Notes: generated from the sequence alone by a model not told the origin. DNA of 64,000 nt from Saprospiraceae bacterium (GCA_019187225.1 JABAQQ010000027.1:69766-133765); one strand, 5' to 3'. Positions 33,809 to 43,937 are shown, numbered from the stretch's first letter. Translations and numbers: made by a program.

Positions 33809-34933
33809 ATGCTCAAGATCAGCAACGAAGTAAAAATAGCCCTGCTCGCCATTACCGCCGTACTCCTCGGCATCTGGGGATTCAAATTTCTCAAAGGGCA
33901 AGATATGCTCACCTTCTCCAAAAACTTCAACGTCCGGTACGATAACGTGCAGGATTTGCGCGTCTCCGCTCCCGTTTTTATCCGGGGATTGCAGGTGGGC
34001 AGCGTAAAAAGCATTTCCATTGACCCGGCGGATGGCCGCACGATCCTCGTGGTGCTCAACGTAGAAGGCAAATTCAACATACCGAAGGATGCCTTGGCGA
34101 CCATCACGAGCCCTACCTTCATGGGCGGAAGAGCCATCGAACTGGATTTCGACCGCGCCTGCACCGGCGACTGCGCGGAAGACGGCGATTACTTAGAGGG
34201 TAGTTCCCGCTCTTTTCTCGCAGGAATGATCTCTCCCGGTGAGATAGATGTGTACACCGAACGGCTGCGTAAAGGTTTGGCGATCAACATAGATTCTCTT
34301 GCCAAAGCCAATCCCGAAAGCATCGCCGCCACCTTCGAGGCGCTGGACAATTCTTTGAAAAATATAGAGGCGCTGACCTTCAGGCTCGACCGCGTGCTCG
34401 CCGCCAGTGAACGCGGGCTGACAGCGACGGTGGACAACGCCGCCACCCTTACCGGGTCGCTCAATGCCAACATGGACGAGATCGGCAGCATCCTCAAAAA
34501 CCTCGACACGCTCAGCCGGGAACTGAAGGGAGCGGGCTTATCGCAAAGTTCGCAGAAAGCCGGCCAAACCCTCGACTCCCTCACCCGCCGCCTGTCCGAC
34601 CTGCGCGGCACACTCGTCACCACCGAAAAAACCATCGCCAGCGTGGATTCCCTCGCGCACAACCTGCTGAAAGGCAAGGGCGTGGCCGGCAAAATGCTGA
34701 CCGATGAGGTGCTTGCCCAGGACCTGGAACGCACCCTCCGCCACACCCAACTTCTCATCCAGGATCTGCGGCTCAATCCCAAGCGCTACACCACCGTGAA
34801 AGTGAAAGTGTTCGGAAAAAACAAAACCAAAGGCTACGAAACGCCTTTCAACGACCCGATCTATACCATGCAGGCCGACAGCCTGGAGCGGCTGCTGAGC
34901 GAACGGCTGCATGAGAAGGAGGTGAAAAATTAA
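33809..34933 (+). CDS. MCE/MlaD family protein
   Basis: The 374-residue product has one N-terminal membrane helix (VKIALLAITAVLLGIWGFKF) and then the MCE/MlaD domain: NVRYDNVQDLRVSAPVFIRGLQVGSV, and ITSPTFMGGRAIELDF. A long Leu-rich helical tail follows (residues 160-320; NIDSLAKANPESIAATFEALD...). MlaD proteins ferry phospholipids or other lipids between membranes with an ABC transporter, but no MlaE or MlaF genes are in the window, so the partner complex is encoded elsewhere. Confidence 0.9.
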   Translation: MLKISNEVKIALLAITAVLLGIWGFKFLKGQDMLTFSKNFNVRYDNVQDLRVSAPVFIRGLQVGSVKSISIDPADGRTILVVLNVEGKFNIPKDALATITSPTFMGGRAIELDFDRACTGDCAEDGDYLEGSSRSFLAGMISPGEIDVYTERLRKGLAINIDSLAKANPESIAATFEALDNSLKNIEALTFRLDRVLAASERGLTATVDNAATLTGSLNANMDEIGSILKNLDTLSRELKGAGLSQSSQKAGQTLDSLTRRLSDLRGTLVTTEKTIASVDSLAHNLLKGKGVAGKMLTDEVLAQDLERTLRHTQLLIQDLRLNPKRYTTVKVKVFGKNKTKGYETPFNDPIYTMQADSLERLLSERLHEKEVKN

Positions 34934-35055
34934 TATCGCATAAAAAACCTTTCCAACGGAGCCTTGTTCTCCCGACTGAAAAAGCAAAAATTCTTCATTC
35001 TCTAACATTTCACCCGTCGAAACCCTCGCGCCGGCGGGCTATTCAACTTTTACAC

Positions 35056-35514
35056 ATGGCTCATTTCCAACGCACTGCATCCGCCGTCTGGAACGGCACC
35101 GGCGCCGACGGCTCCGGTAAACTCGACGGCCCTTCGGGCGTACTTTCCGGCACCCCCTACTCCGCCGCCAAACGCTTTCAAAACGAGGACGGCAAAGCCG
35201 GCACCAATCCCGAAGAACTCATCGCCGCTGCCCACGCCGGCTGTTTTATCATGGCTTTGAGTTTCCAACTTTCCGGCGCAGGCTTTAACGCCAAAGAACT
35301 GCGCTGTTCCGCCACGATTGACATGGAAAAAGGCGACAGCGGCTGGGCATTTCAAAAAATCACGCTCCGTCTCGAAGGCGAAGTGCCGGGCATTTCCGCC
35401 GAAAAATTCGCTGAACTCGCCCATGCCGCCAAAGCCGGCTGCCCGGTGAGCAAGGCGCTTTCGGCTGTGCCCATCGGTTTGGAAGCGAAACTCATTTCCC
35501 CCTCAGGTATTTGA
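35056..35514 (+). CDS. OsmC family peroxidase-like protein
   Basis: The 152-residue product carries both OsmC cysteines, one in AAAHAGCFIMALS and one in HAAKAGCPVSKALS, plus the substrate-side GTNPEEL. It should reduce organic hydroperoxides in the cytoplasm, with the thiol pair as its active site. The length is typical for OsmC rather than the longer Ohr. Its 3' end overlaps the convergent 5'-nucleotidase gene by 23 bases. Confidence 0.9.
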   Translation: MAHFQRTASAVWNGTGADGSGKLDGPSGVLSGTPYSAAKRFQNEDGKAGTNPEELIAAAHAGCFIMALSFQLSGAGFNAKELRCSATIDMEKGDSGWAFQKITLRLEGEVPGISAEKFAELAHAAKAGCPVSKALSAVPIGLEAKLISPSGI

Positions 35515-37066
35515 TCACCGCGTGCCGGATGTCGTTGCGCACGTCGTTCTTGTCGTTCGGATTGGGTTTCGCAATGCTCGCAATATCCGGGTTCGATGAC
35601 TTGCCGTCGGCGCCGATGGACGCTTTCAGAAATTCCATGTTTTGTTCATTGCCGGTGAGCAGGAAATCGGGCAGCGCTACCCGGTATAACCGTGCATCAT
35701 CGAGCGGTTTTTCGGCCACTATCCAGCGCTGGGCCGCTTCGTCACGCCGGATGTCGCGCAGTTGCAGGTAGCCGCCTTTGCCTTTGTTCGTCAAACTCGC
35801 TTCGAGGGTGCGGCGGAGCATCGAACCGCGCATTTCGACTTCGGAGATGCCGCCGCCGAAAGGCAGCATGCGCACGACGTCGAGTTCGGTGAGCGTACCG
35901 CTCAGCACATCGTCCACACGGATAGAGCCGCTGTTGAGGAAGACGCATTCGGGTTTGGTTTTGGCGGCGGCGAGCATGGCGCGGGTGATGATCTCGCCTG
36001 CCCTGCATTGGGTGTGGCGCACGACGGCTTCGCGGCAATCGAGCGGCTCCTTTAGTTGCGTCACCGCGCTCGCCGGCGCGAAGCCGCTCGATTCCAGCGA
36101 TTCGTTCTTGATCTTTTCCCATTTGGCGACCACCACAGCCGTGGCGGGCTCGTCGGCGATGGATGCGTTCACCCGGCGCAGTTCGGATTTTACCGCACTG
36201 GTTTTGGTCTTTTTGTCGTAGCGCAGGGTGTGGACGTAAACGGTTTTGGCGTTGGCGTCGGCTTTGGCGATGGTAGATTTGCCAATCTTGTATATCTGGT
36301 TGTCGTGCTCGTGACCGCCCATGATGAGCGGAATGTCGGGCAACAGGGCTGCGATTTTTTTATCGTCGGCTGCATCAACGTGCGTCAGGGCGATCACCAG
36401 GTCGGTGTTGGGTTTCAGTTCGGCAAAATTCTTTTGGGCCGCCGCAAACCAGTCGGAGTATTCCGCCCAGGGTTTTCGCCCCGTGTCGAGCAAGACGCCG
36501 AAAACGCCGAGCCGGATCGTCGTGCCGTCCGCGTCTTTTACGGTAACGATTTGGTTGTCAGGGCAAATCTCCGTACCGCCGCCAGCTTTGTTCTTGAAAA
36601 ACTGCTGGGTCCAGGTCTGTCCTTTCAAACGCACGTTGGCGCCGAACCAGGTAAATTTCGACTCGTCCAGCCGGGCCTGCAGGTCCGCCAGGTCGTCGTA
36701 GTCGAATTCGTGGTTGCCGAACACGACCCAATCGAGACCCAGCGTGTTCAGGGTCTCTACCATGTGGCGCCCCCGGATGCGTTTGCCTTCGTATTTGAGT
36801 GTACCCAACACCGACGGACTGATAAAATCGCCCGCCAGGACGGTGTACGTGTTCGGGTTTTTGGCCAGCAGTTCTTTACGGATCGCCGCCACCCGCGCCA
36901 GTCCGCCGGTGTTGTCCGACGGCGCCGGCGAGATTTCGTACACATCGTTCATTTGCAGGAACTGAATTTCGATGATGCCGTCGTCACCGGCGGGTTTTTG
37001 GGCTGTTTTGCAGGCGAAAAAAGCCATTACTGCGATGAGCAGCACGAGAATTTTGGTCGTCTTCAT
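35492..37066 (-). CDS. 5'-nucleotidase/UshA-like metallophosphatase lipoprotein
   Basis: The 524-residue lipoprotein (AFFAC, Cys19) has the calcineurin-like N-terminal domain: QMNDVYEISPAPS, AGDFISPS, GNHEFDY, GGHEHD. The C-terminal 5'-nucleotidase domain follows (FLNSGSIRVDDVLSGTLTELD, LPFGGGISEVEMRG). The first metal motif is NDVYE rather than NDxHG, a variant I believe occurs in other members. It should hydrolyse nucleotides or UDP-sugars in the periplasm. It is divergent from the acetoacetyl-CoA synthetase gene. Confidence 0.88.
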   Translation of the reverse strand: MKTTKILVLLIAVMAFFACKTAQKPAGDDGIIEIQFLQMNDVYEISPAPSDNTGGLARVAAIRKELLAKNPNTYTVLAGDFISPSVLGTLKYEGKRIRGRHMVETLNTLGLDWVVFGNHEFDYDDLADLQARLDESKFTWFGANVRLKGQTWTQQFFKNKAGGGTEICPDNQIVTVKDADGTTIRLGVFGVLLDTGRKPWAEYSDWFAAAQKNFAELKPNTDLVIALTHVDAADDKKIAALLPDIPLIMGGHEHDNQIYKIGKSTIAKADANAKTVYVHTLRYDKKTKTSAVKSELRRVNASIADEPATAVVVAKWEKIKNESLESSGFAPASAVTQLKEPLDCREAVVRHTQCRAGEIITRAMLAAAKTKPECVFLNSGSIRVDDVLSGTLTELDVVRMLPFGGGISEVEMRGSMLRRTLEASLTNKGKGGYLQLRDIRRDEAAQRWIVAEKPLDDARLYRVALPDFLLTGNEQNMEFLKASIGADGKSSNPDIASIAKPNPNDKNDVRNDIRHAVIKYLRGK

Positions 37067-37156
37067 ATCAGAAAAGTTGTCAGGCGAAATGTGCGGAATG
37101 ATTTTTTTGAAATGAAATGATGGAATAGCGGGATTTTCGCGGCGAAGTTAGCGTGA

Positions 37157-37232
37157 AAGTCATTGTCGTAATTGGGGTAATTGGGGTAATTACGGCAATT
37201 ACCCTAAATTACCCCAATGACGACAATGACTT
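37157..37232. repeat. Inverted-repeat element in the divergent 5'-nucleotidase/AacS spacer
   Basis: Arms of about 35 bases (AAGTCATTGTCGTAATTGGG... and its near complement ...CGACAATGACTT) surround ACGGC, with about three mismatches. GGGGTAATT is doubled inside the arm. It lies between two divergent starts, so it may form a hairpin in the acetoacetyl-CoA synthetase leader or serve as a regulatory site. Confidence 0.7.
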
Positions 37233-37251
37233 ATTTCAAAGACCTTATCCA

Positions 37252-39225
37252 ATGACACCACGACTACTCTGGCGCCCTCCCGCAGAACTCCTCACAGAAA
37301 GCCACCTGGCCCACTACATGAACTGGTTGGCACAGGAAAAAGGACTGCATTTCAGCCACTACCGCGATCTGTGGAAATGGTCAACGGACGATCTCCCGGC
37401 TTTCTGGCAAAGCCTGTGGGAATATTTCCGCATCATTGGCCATTCGCCTTGTCAATCCGTCCTGACCGGTTCCGAAATGCCTGATTACAAATGGTTTGAA
37501 GGCGCGACGCTGAACTACGCGGAGCATATTTTCCGGCAAAAAACCGATGCGCGTCCGGCTATTTTGTTCCAGAATGAAAGACAATCGCTGACACCCGTGA
37601 GTTGGGCCGAACTCGAACGGCAAACAGCTGCGATAGCAAACTTCCTCCGCCGCAGCGGCGTACGGCAAGGCGATAGGGTAGCGGCTTATTTACCCAATTC
37701 CCCTCATGCCATCGCGGCGGTATTGGCTGCGATGAGCCTCGGCGCCGTGTGGTCGGGTTGCTCGCCTGATTTCGGCGCCTCCAGCGTCGCCGACCGATTT
37801 GTGCAGATACAACCGAAGATACTTATTGCCGTGGACGGCTACACCTACGGCGGCAAGGCATTCGACAAACGCGACACCGTGCGCGAACTGTGTCAATTGC
37901 TGCCGACGGTGGAAAAAGTGATCTTCATACCTTACCTGGATGAAAATGCCTCCCTGAAGGTGGATAAAGAAGTGGTGTTGTGGAACAAGATCATGGCAGC
38001 GGAACCTGAAAATCCATCCTACATCATTCAACCTTTATCCTTCGATCATCCGCTCTGGATCCTTTATTCATCCGGCACTACCGGTGTGCCGAAGGCCATC
38101 ACGCATTCCCACGGCGGCAATCTGCTCGAACACCTGAAATACCTGCATTTTCACAACGATGTGCGGCCCGGCGAGTGCTTTTTCTGGTACTCTACCACCG
38201 GCTGGATGATGTGGAATTTCACCCTCGCCGCTTTGCTCGCCGGAGCGACGATCGTGTTGTACGACGGCAGTCCCGGCTACCCCGATCTGAACGTCTTGTG
38301 GGAACTGGCCGAAAAAGCGCCGATCCATCACTTCGGCACCAGCGCGCCGTATTTGGTGAGTTGTATGAAAGCCGGGTTGTCGCCCGGGGCAACGTTCGAT
38401 TTGAAAAACCTGCGCAGCATCGGCTCCACCGGCTCGCCCCTGCCGCCGGAAGCCTTCGGCTGGGTATACGAGAACATCAGATCCGACGTCTGGCTGTCCA
38501 GCATGGCCGGCGGCACCGACGTGTGCACGGCCTGGGTAGGCGGCAATCCCTTATTGCCTGTTTATCAGGGTGAAATACAATGCCGCTGTCTCGGCTGCGC
38601 CATGGAAAGCTGGGATGAAAATGGCCAGCCTGTGCCTGTGGGAGAGGTCGGGGAAATGGTCGTCACCCGCCCCATGCCTTCCATGCCCGTCTTTTTCTGG
38701 AACGACCCCGATGGCTCGAAATACCGCAGTTCCTACTTCGACACCTATCCCGGCGTGTGGCGGCACGGCGACTGGCTGAGCATCACGGAACGCGACACCC
38801 TCGTTATTCTCGGGCGCTCCGACGCCACGCTCAATCGCCAGGGCGTGCGCATCGGCACGGCGGAGATATACCGGGCGATGGACAAGATACCGGAAATAAA
38901 AGACAGCCTGATCGTCAACCTTGAACGCCCCGACGGCTCGGATTGGATGCCCTTGTTCGTCGCGCTGGCGCCGGGCGCCAGGCTGGACGACGGGCTCAAA
39001 AACCGCATCCGGACGGTGCTGCGCACCACTTACAGTCCCCGCCACGTCCCCGATGAAATATTGGAAATACCCGATGTGCCTTACACGATCTCGGGAAAAA
39101 AGATGGAAACGCCGGTGAAGAAGATCCTGCAGCGCAAGCCCCTTGACAAAGCCTTTAACCGCGATTCGATGCGCAATCCGGAGGCGATGGACTTTTTTAT
39201 CGCGCTGGCGGAAACCGTAAAATAA
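37252..39225 (+). CDS. Acetoacetyl-CoA synthetase (acetoacetate-CoA ligase)
   Basis: The start at 37252 (MTPRLLWRPPAELLTE) is used; the frame continues 33 codons upstream, but only through the inverted repeat. The 657-residue acyl-adenylate enzyme has the AMP-binding loop LYSSGTTGVPKAITHSHGG, GWMMWN, LGRSDATLNRQGVRIG and the C-terminal lysine in ISGKKMETPVKK. The N-terminal ACAS-like part and ligand-pocket pattern fit the acetoacetate-specific branch. It activates acetoacetate for ketone-body or PHB carbon reuse. Confidence 0.88.
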   Translation: MTPRLLWRPPAELLTESHLAHYMNWLAQEKGLHFSHYRDLWKWSTDDLPAFWQSLWEYFRIIGHSPCQSVLTGSEMPDYKWFEGATLNYAEHIFRQKTDARPAILFQNERQSLTPVSWAELERQTAAIANFLRRSGVRQGDRVAAYLPNSPHAIAAVLAAMSLGAVWSGCSPDFGASSVADRFVQIQPKILIAVDGYTYGGKAFDKRDTVRELCQLLPTVEKVIFIPYLDENASLKVDKEVVLWNKIMAAEPENPSYIIQPLSFDHPLWILYSSGTTGVPKAITHSHGGNLLEHLKYLHFHNDVRPGECFFWYSTTGWMMWNFTLAALLAGATIVLYDGSPGYPDLNVLWELAEKAPIHHFGTSAPYLVSCMKAGLSPGATFDLKNLRSIGSTGSPLPPEAFGWVYENIRSDVWLSSMAGGTDVCTAWVGGNPLLPVYQGEIQCRCLGCAMESWDENGQPVPVGEVGEMVVTRPMPSMPVFFWNDPDGSKYRSSYFDTYPGVWRHGDWLSITERDTLVILGRSDATLNRQGVRIGTAEIYRAMDKIPEIKDSLIVNLERPDGSDWMPLFVALAPGARLDDGLKNRIRTVLRTTYSPRHVPDEILEIPDVPYTISGKKMETPVKKILQRKPLDKAFNRDSMRNPEAMDFFIALAETVK

Positions 39226-39310
39226 CGCAAGTTGCGACCTGCCTGGCGCGTTCCCATTGTTCCTACGGAGGTAGGTCACAACTCATGTTAAAAAGTAAAA
39301 TCACATTCAT

Positions 39311-40276
39311 TTGATGGTGCGCATTCCAGTTTTCACCATTATGATCATGTTATGGGCGAGTGCCTCCTGCCACAAAGAAGTCTCCACGGCACTCCGCGTA
39401 TTTCAGGAATTGCCAAGTCCGGTTGTTGAAGATATGAGTGCCGTTTGGATGACGGATTCGCTGCATGGCGTAGCAGTCGGCGGCAAAGCCTGGGAAAGCG
39501 GCTTTATCCTATCTACAGGCGACGGCGGCCAGACCTGGCAAACCGACACGCTGTTGTCGCGCAAAATGGAGTACGTCATGTTCGACCGCGAAGGACAAGG
39601 CTACGTGTGCGGACAGGATTTTGCGCTGTACCGCCCACCGGGAAGCAGCCATTGGGAGGGGTTTCGTGTCAATTACCTGTGGAACCGCGCCTGCTGGTTT
39701 CCCGACAGCCGGCGCGGGGCAATGGTCGCGGGCGGCGCTTACTGGCTCGGCGATATTTTTTCGTTTGGCCCGGATGCTTTCTGGGAACTGGATACGCTGC
39801 ACGAAACGGCCAACGTACTGGCCGACGTGCAATTCTCGGACTCCGCCACCGTTCACGCTGTAGGCTTGGGATGGGTATTGCGCTCCGACGATGCGGGGCG
39901 CAGTTGGCAAAGGCTCGACGTAACGGGCGATTTTTTTCGCTCCGTTCATTTTCCCGATCCCTCGACCGGCTATATCTGCGGCTCCAGCGGCACCCTGTTG
40001 AAAACGACCGACGGAGGATCGTCCTGGCAGAAAATCAGGGAAGGTGGCAGCACCGGCAAACGAAACCAGCCGTTTCGGGCGTTGTGGTTCGCGAATGCCG
40101 ACACCGGATTTGTCGTGGGCGACGATGGTTTGTTCTGGATGACGGAAAATGGCGGCGCGGATTGGTCGCAGGTGGAGCAAGCGGACGAAAATGCGGATTT
40201 CACCGATGTCTATACGCTGAGCGATCGCGGTTGGGCTGTCGCCAAAAACGGGCGGATTTTTTACTTTCAGTGGTAG
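39311..40276 (+). CDS. Lipoprotein with Ycf48/BNR-type beta-propeller
   Basis: The 321-residue product has a lipobox-like ASASC (Cys19) and about six propeller blades, each with an Asp-box-like turn: STGDGGQTW, RSDDAGRSW, KTTDGGSSW and MTENGGADW. The interspersed VGxGWVLR and CGSSGTLLK turns are of the Ycf48-like (photosystem assembly factor-type) propeller seen widely outside phototrophs. It should be a surface or periplasmic protein. A role in protein or substrate recognition is only inferred. Confidence 0.75.
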   Translation: MMVRIPVFTIMIMLWASASCHKEVSTALRVFQELPSPVVEDMSAVWMTDSLHGVAVGGKAWESGFILSTGDGGQTWQTDTLLSRKMEYVMFDREGQGYVCGQDFALYRPPGSSHWEGFRVNYLWNRACWFPDSRRGAMVAGGAYWLGDIFSFGPDAFWELDTLHETANVLADVQFSDSATVHAVGLGWVLRSDDAGRSWQRLDVTGDFFRSVHFPDPSTGYICGSSGTLLKTTDGGSSWQKIREGGSTGKRNQPFRALWFANADTGFVVGDDGLFWMTENGGADWSQVEQADENADFTDVYTLSDRGWAVAKNGRIFYFQW

Positions 40277-40363
40277 ACCGAAATGAGCGCCAGAGGGTTT
40301 CGCTTTTTAAAAAGTTCAGTCAAACGGTTATTTGGTAACGATCAAGAAATAAGTTCTTCATTC

Positions 40364-40474
40364 CCTTACCCACCGTGTCATTCTGAGCGCAGCGAAGAAT
40401 CTGTTTAAATACAATTGATAATCAATTGCTTAAGCGGGTTCTTCGCTGCGCTCAGAATGACACGGTGGGTAAGG
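40364..40474. repeat. Perfect 36-bp inverted repeat element (111 bp)
   Basis: Bases 40364-40399 are the exact reverse complement of 40439-40474 (arm CCTTACCCACCGTGTCATTC...), separated by a 39-base loop that itself holds a smaller palindrome (CAATTGATAATCAATTG). It lies in a spacer of about 310 bp between plus-strand genes. A degraded relative with the same loop motif is at 5758-5852. A mobile or structural hairpin family is likely. Confidence 0.85.
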
Positions 40475-40589
40475 AGGGTCAGGTACTTGTAATTTAACCG
40501 CCATTCGACGTCATTTTTATAAAAACTGTGGCGCGTTTTTAGGTGTTGGTATTTCGGAAAAACCTATTTTTGGAACAAATTAACGAGAC

Positions 40590-41357
40590 ATGCTGCGAAC
40601 CTTATCCTGCCTGCCGTTCCTTGCCTTCCTGACCGTCGCCGGTTGGTCGCAGGGCATCAAGCCTCCTGTGACGGGTGTTGGTATCATCTACAACCGCGAG
40701 ACGACGTTTAATTTTAAGCTCACCACCAACCGGGGGTTCGCGGCGGGAGTGGAATTGGGCAGATTGCGTACTTATTATAAGACGACTTGTTTCAGTTTCA
40801 GCCTCGGCGAATTGAAAAGCCCGAAGGAACAGCGCCAGAGCGCCGATCCTCAAGTGAGCCGTTCGTTCAGGCCCTACGTCTTTGGCAAGCAGAACAACCT
40901 GTTCATGTTGCGGGGCAACTGGGGCGCCAAGCGGTATTTTTCCGAAAAAGCCAAGCATAAAGGCGTGGCTTTGGGCATCAATTATTCGTTTGGCCCGTCG
41001 CTGGGCTTGCTGAAGCCCTACTACCTGGCGCTGCGCCGCGTCGGCGATACGCCCGGCGAAAGCCGCGTCACCCACGAAAAATACTCGGAAAGCAATGCAG
41101 ATATTTTCCTCGACAATACGCGCATACTCGGCGCGTCGCCCTTTACCAAAGGCTTCAGCGAGGTGTCGCTGCTGCCCGGTGGCAACGCGCTCATCGCACT
41201 GCACATGGACTGGGGCGCTTTCGACGAATTTGTAAAAGCATTTGAGATCGGGCTCATGCTCGACGTATTTTTCAAGGACGCGCCCATACTTGTGGAAGAG
41301 AACAGCCCTATGTTCTTCAACTTCTTTGTAAATTTGCAGCTGGGAAAGCGGCGGTAA
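40590..41357 (+). CDS. Secreted protein of unknown function, likely outer-membrane barrel
   Basis: The 255-residue product has a signal peptide (MLRTLSCLPFLAFLTVAGWSQG) and a run of beta-strand-like segments (VGIIYNRETTFNFKLTTNRGFAAGVELGRLRTYY, RSFRPYVFGKQNNLFMLRGNWG, GLMLDVFFKD, FFNFFVNLQLGKRR) that suggests an outer-membrane barrel. It ends one base before the FkbM gene frame, so the two are translationally close. No family name is assigned. Confidence 0.65.
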   Translation: MLRTLSCLPFLAFLTVAGWSQGIKPPVTGVGIIYNRETTFNFKLTTNRGFAAGVELGRLRTYYKTTCFSFSLGELKSPKEQRQSADPQVSRSFRPYVFGKQNNLFMLRGNWGAKRYFSEKAKHKGVALGINYSFGPSLGLLKPYYLALRRVGDTPGESRVTHEKYSESNADIFLDNTRILGASPFTKGFSEVSLLPGGNALIALHMDWGAFDEFVKAFEIGLMLDVFFKDAPILVEENSPMFFNFFVNLQLGKRR

Positions 41358-41359
41358 TC

Positions 41360-42247
41360 ATGCCGGGTGGCATTCATACCGCACTTCCTTCGCCATTCAT
41401 GTTCCAATATATTGTTCAGTCGTTCCGGCGGAAAAAAGCGCGCCGTCAGTTTCAGGAATACCCCTATGAGACCGGATATTTCGATCTGGCCGAAGAGGGT
41501 AGGGTAGCGTTTGCCAATTGGCTCAATCCGCTGGTGGCGCCCAAGGTACTGCGCCAGGAAGAAGTCAGTTTTTTCAAAAAGTTTGTTAAAAAAGGCGACC
41601 TGGTCATTGATATCGGCGCCAACATCGGCCACCTCAGCGTTGCGGCCGCTCTGGCCAACGGCAAAGAAGGACTCACGCTCTCCTTCGATCCGAATCCCCA
41701 TGTGTTCAGGATACTGGAAGTGAATGCCCGGCTCAACCCGGAAAAGACCAATATCCATCCGCTCAAGTATGCCATAACGGATAAGGCAGATACGTTCTTT
41801 TACCGCTCGTCCGAAGCGTCGTTCAACAACGGCGGCATATCGAAGGACGAATCCGATTTTCACGGGCGTTTCGTGCTGCCAACAAAAATACAGGGAGTGG
41901 TGTTAGAGCAATTACTCGAAGAACGGTACCGGGAATGGATACCCAAACTGTCGCTGATCAAAATAGATACCGAAGGCTACGACAGGGAGGTGATCAAATC
42001 CATCCGTGGGTTGCTCGAGCGCTGCAAACCCGTTGTCATTTCGGAATGCTTCGGCAAATCCACCCCCGAACAACGGGCAGAGCACTTCCAGGTTTTGGCG
42101 GACATAGGGTACGACTTGTTCCACATTGACGGCTTCTTTGCGGGCACTCCTGTTGTTCCCATCCGGACGCCGGAGGATATGAACCGGTGGAAACATTTTG
42201 ATTTTTATGCGGTACACCAGACGGGAACTGCCGCTGCGACATCCTGA
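41360..42247 (+). CDS. FkbM family methyltransferase
   Basis: The 295-residue product has the SAM-binding [20 protein letters not shown], then [17 protein letters not shown] and [20 protein letters not shown], the FkbM signature. An alternative start lies at the internal ATG before [10 protein letters not shown]. It methylates an unidentified, often sugar or glycolipid, substrate. The next gene is lipA, 28 bases later on the same strand. Confidence 0.85.
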   Translation: MPGGIHTALPSPFMFQYIVQSFRRKKARRQFQEYPYETGYFDLAEEGRVAFANWLNPLVAPKVLRQEEVSFFKKFVKKGDLVIDIGANIGHLSVAAALANGKEGLTLSFDPNPHVFRILEVNARLNPEKTNIHPLKYAITDKADTFFYRSSEASFNNGGISKDESDFHGRFVLPTKIQGVVLEQLLEERYREWIPKLSLIKIDTEGYDREVIKSIRGLLERCKPVVISECFGKSTPEQRAEHFQVLADIGYDLFHIDGFFAGTPVVPIRTPEDMNRWKHFDFYAVHQTGTAAATS

Positions 42248-42275
42248 GACCTCATTCCCGATCTTATCACAGGCC

Positions 42276-43154
42276 ATGCTCGATCTACCCATCGTTGAAA
42301 ATACATCCGAATCCCGGCCCAAGCGCCCGGACTGGCTAAAAGTACGCCTTCCCATGGGCGAAAACTACCGCAACGTGCGCGGTATCGTGGACGAATTCAA
42401 TCTCCACACCATCTGTCAGAGCGGCAACTGCCCGAACATGGGTGAGTGCTGGGGCGCAGGCACTGCTACCTTTATGATCCTCGGTAACGTGTGCACCCGC
42501 TCCTGTTCTTTCTGCGCCGTGAAGACCGGCCGTCCCACCGAATACGACGAAGACGAACCCCGCCGCGTGGCCGAAGCCATCTGGCTCATGCGTGTCAAAC
42601 ACGCCGTGATCACTTCCGTCAACCGCGACGAACTGAAAGACCGGGGTGCCGAGATATGGTACCAGACTGTGCGCGCCGTGAAAGAGCGCTCGCCGGAGAC
42701 GACCATCGAAACCCTTATCCCCGACACGAAAAGCAACTGGGAAGCCCTCGAACGCATGATCTCCGCCGGACAGGAAGTGGTGAGCCACAACATGGAAACC
42801 GTGCCGCGTCTCTACCGCAAAGTGCGTCCCCAGGCCAAATACGAGCGCAGCCTCGAACAGATACAGCGCATCAAAAACTACGGCAAACGCACCAAGACCG
42901 GCATCATGGTTGGCCTCGGAGAAACACCCGAAGAAGTGTTCCAATCCATGGACGACCTCGTGGCACACGGCTGCGACATTCTCACCATCGGCCAATACCT
43001 GCAACCCACCAAAATGCACCTGGAAGTGGCGGAGTTCGTCCACCCCGACCAGTTTGCCGAATACAGGGAAATCGGCTTGCAAAAAGGGTTCAAATATGTG
43101 GAAAGCGGGCCGCTGGTCCGGTCGAGTTATCACGCTGAACGCCATGTGTTTTGA
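42276..43154 (+). CDS. lipA: Lipoyl synthase
   Basis: The ATG at 42276 gives 292 residues, the normal size. Both iron-sulfur clusters are represented: the auxiliary-cluster cysteines in [12 protein letters not shown] and the radical-SAM CxxxCxxC in [17 protein letters not shown] and LQPTKMHL complete the signature. It inserts two sulfurs into protein-bound octanoyl groups to make lipoate. An upstream frame to 42198 overlaps fkbM and is not used. It converges with the T9SS cargo gene. Confidence 0.95.
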   Translation: MLDLPIVENTSESRPKRPDWLKVRLPMGENYRNVRGIVDEFNLHTICQSGNCPNMGECWGAGTATFMILGNVCTRSCSFCAVKTGRPTEYDEDEPRRVAEAIWLMRVKHAVITSVNRDELKDRGAEIWYQTVRAVKERSPETTIETLIPDTKSNWEALERMISAGQEVVSHNMETVPRLYRKVRPQAKYERSLEQIQRIKNYGKRTKTGIMVGLGETPEEVFQSMDDLVAHGCDILTIGQYLQPTKMHLEVAEFVHPDQFAEYREIGLQKGFKYVESGPLVRSSYHAERHVF

Positions 43155-43160
43155 GCGGCC

Positions 43161-43937
43161 TTACCGGATCACCGCAAATCGCTCCACTTCCAGGCTCCTG
43201 CCCGACTGTATCCACAGCAGATAATGCCCGGGCATGGGTTTTTCCAGCAATATCTGATTGCTGGCCGCCGTTGCGTTGGCAGCAGCGCCATCCCATACCG
43301 TGCGGCCGCTCATATCGGTGATCCACCAACGGGTGTCGTTTGCGGTGTAGTTGGAAGTCTGAATATTGTCTTGCCGCACTTCAAATTGTCCGTGGTTGGG
43401 ATTGGGCACCACATGCCAGTCGTTTTCGTCGGCAGGAGGCGCTTCCACCGCGGAATTGCCGTCCACCCAGACGATCGTTTCGTTGGTGCAGATCGTGGAA
43501 AGGTCGTCGAAAGAAATACAGGCGCGGTTGAGGATGGTTTGCCCCGGCGCGACGAATGGTTGCGGCTGGATAGAGAACAGGATAAATCCAATAGAATGCG
43601 ATCCCCCGGAAGCGCTGTCCGGTAAATTGATATTTTCAAAATACCAACGGATGACGCTGCCGCCTTCGCCGAGCAATTGATAGTCGTGGCTGGCATCGAG
43701 TGTGATGAATGAATTTGGATTGAGGCGCGGATCGAGTGTGTCGCGCACCACGATGTTGCGCACGGTATCGTGGCCGACATTCTGGAACCGGATGAGATAC
43801 AGAATGGAGGCATCCGCTGCGATATCGTCGGGAGTAATGACGGGGTTGCCGATGACTTGTTTGTCGTTTTGAGCGTCGAGAGAACCGGCGGCCAGGATGA
43901 CCGCCGAAAACAGAGGCAACAGACGAAGGCAAAGCAT
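43161..43937 (-). CDS. T9SS-secreted protein with DUF11-like domain
   Basis: The start at ATG 43937 gives a signal peptide (MLCLRLLPLFSAVILAAGSLDAQ); the longer frame to 44411 runs into the neighbouring methyltransferase and is rejected. The 258-residue product has an Ig-like/DUF11-type repeat (YLIRFQNVGHDTVRNIVVRDTLDPRLNP), then a short T9SS-style sorting region (WHVVPNPNHGQFEVR ... GHYLLWIQSG). It is probably exposed at the cell surface. Its function is unknown. Confidence 0.72.
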   Translation of the reverse strand: MLCLRLLPLFSAVILAAGSLDAQNDKQVIGNPVITPDDIAADASILYLIRFQNVGHDTVRNIVVRDTLDPRLNPNSFITLDASHDYQLLGEGGSVIRWYFENINLPDSASGGSHSIGFILFSIQPQPFVAPGQTILNRACISFDDLSTICTNETIVWVDGNSAVEAPPADENDWHVVPNPNHGQFEVRQDNIQTSNYTANDTRWWITDMSGRTVWDGAAANATAASNQILLEKPMPGHYLLWIQSGRSLEVERFAVIR

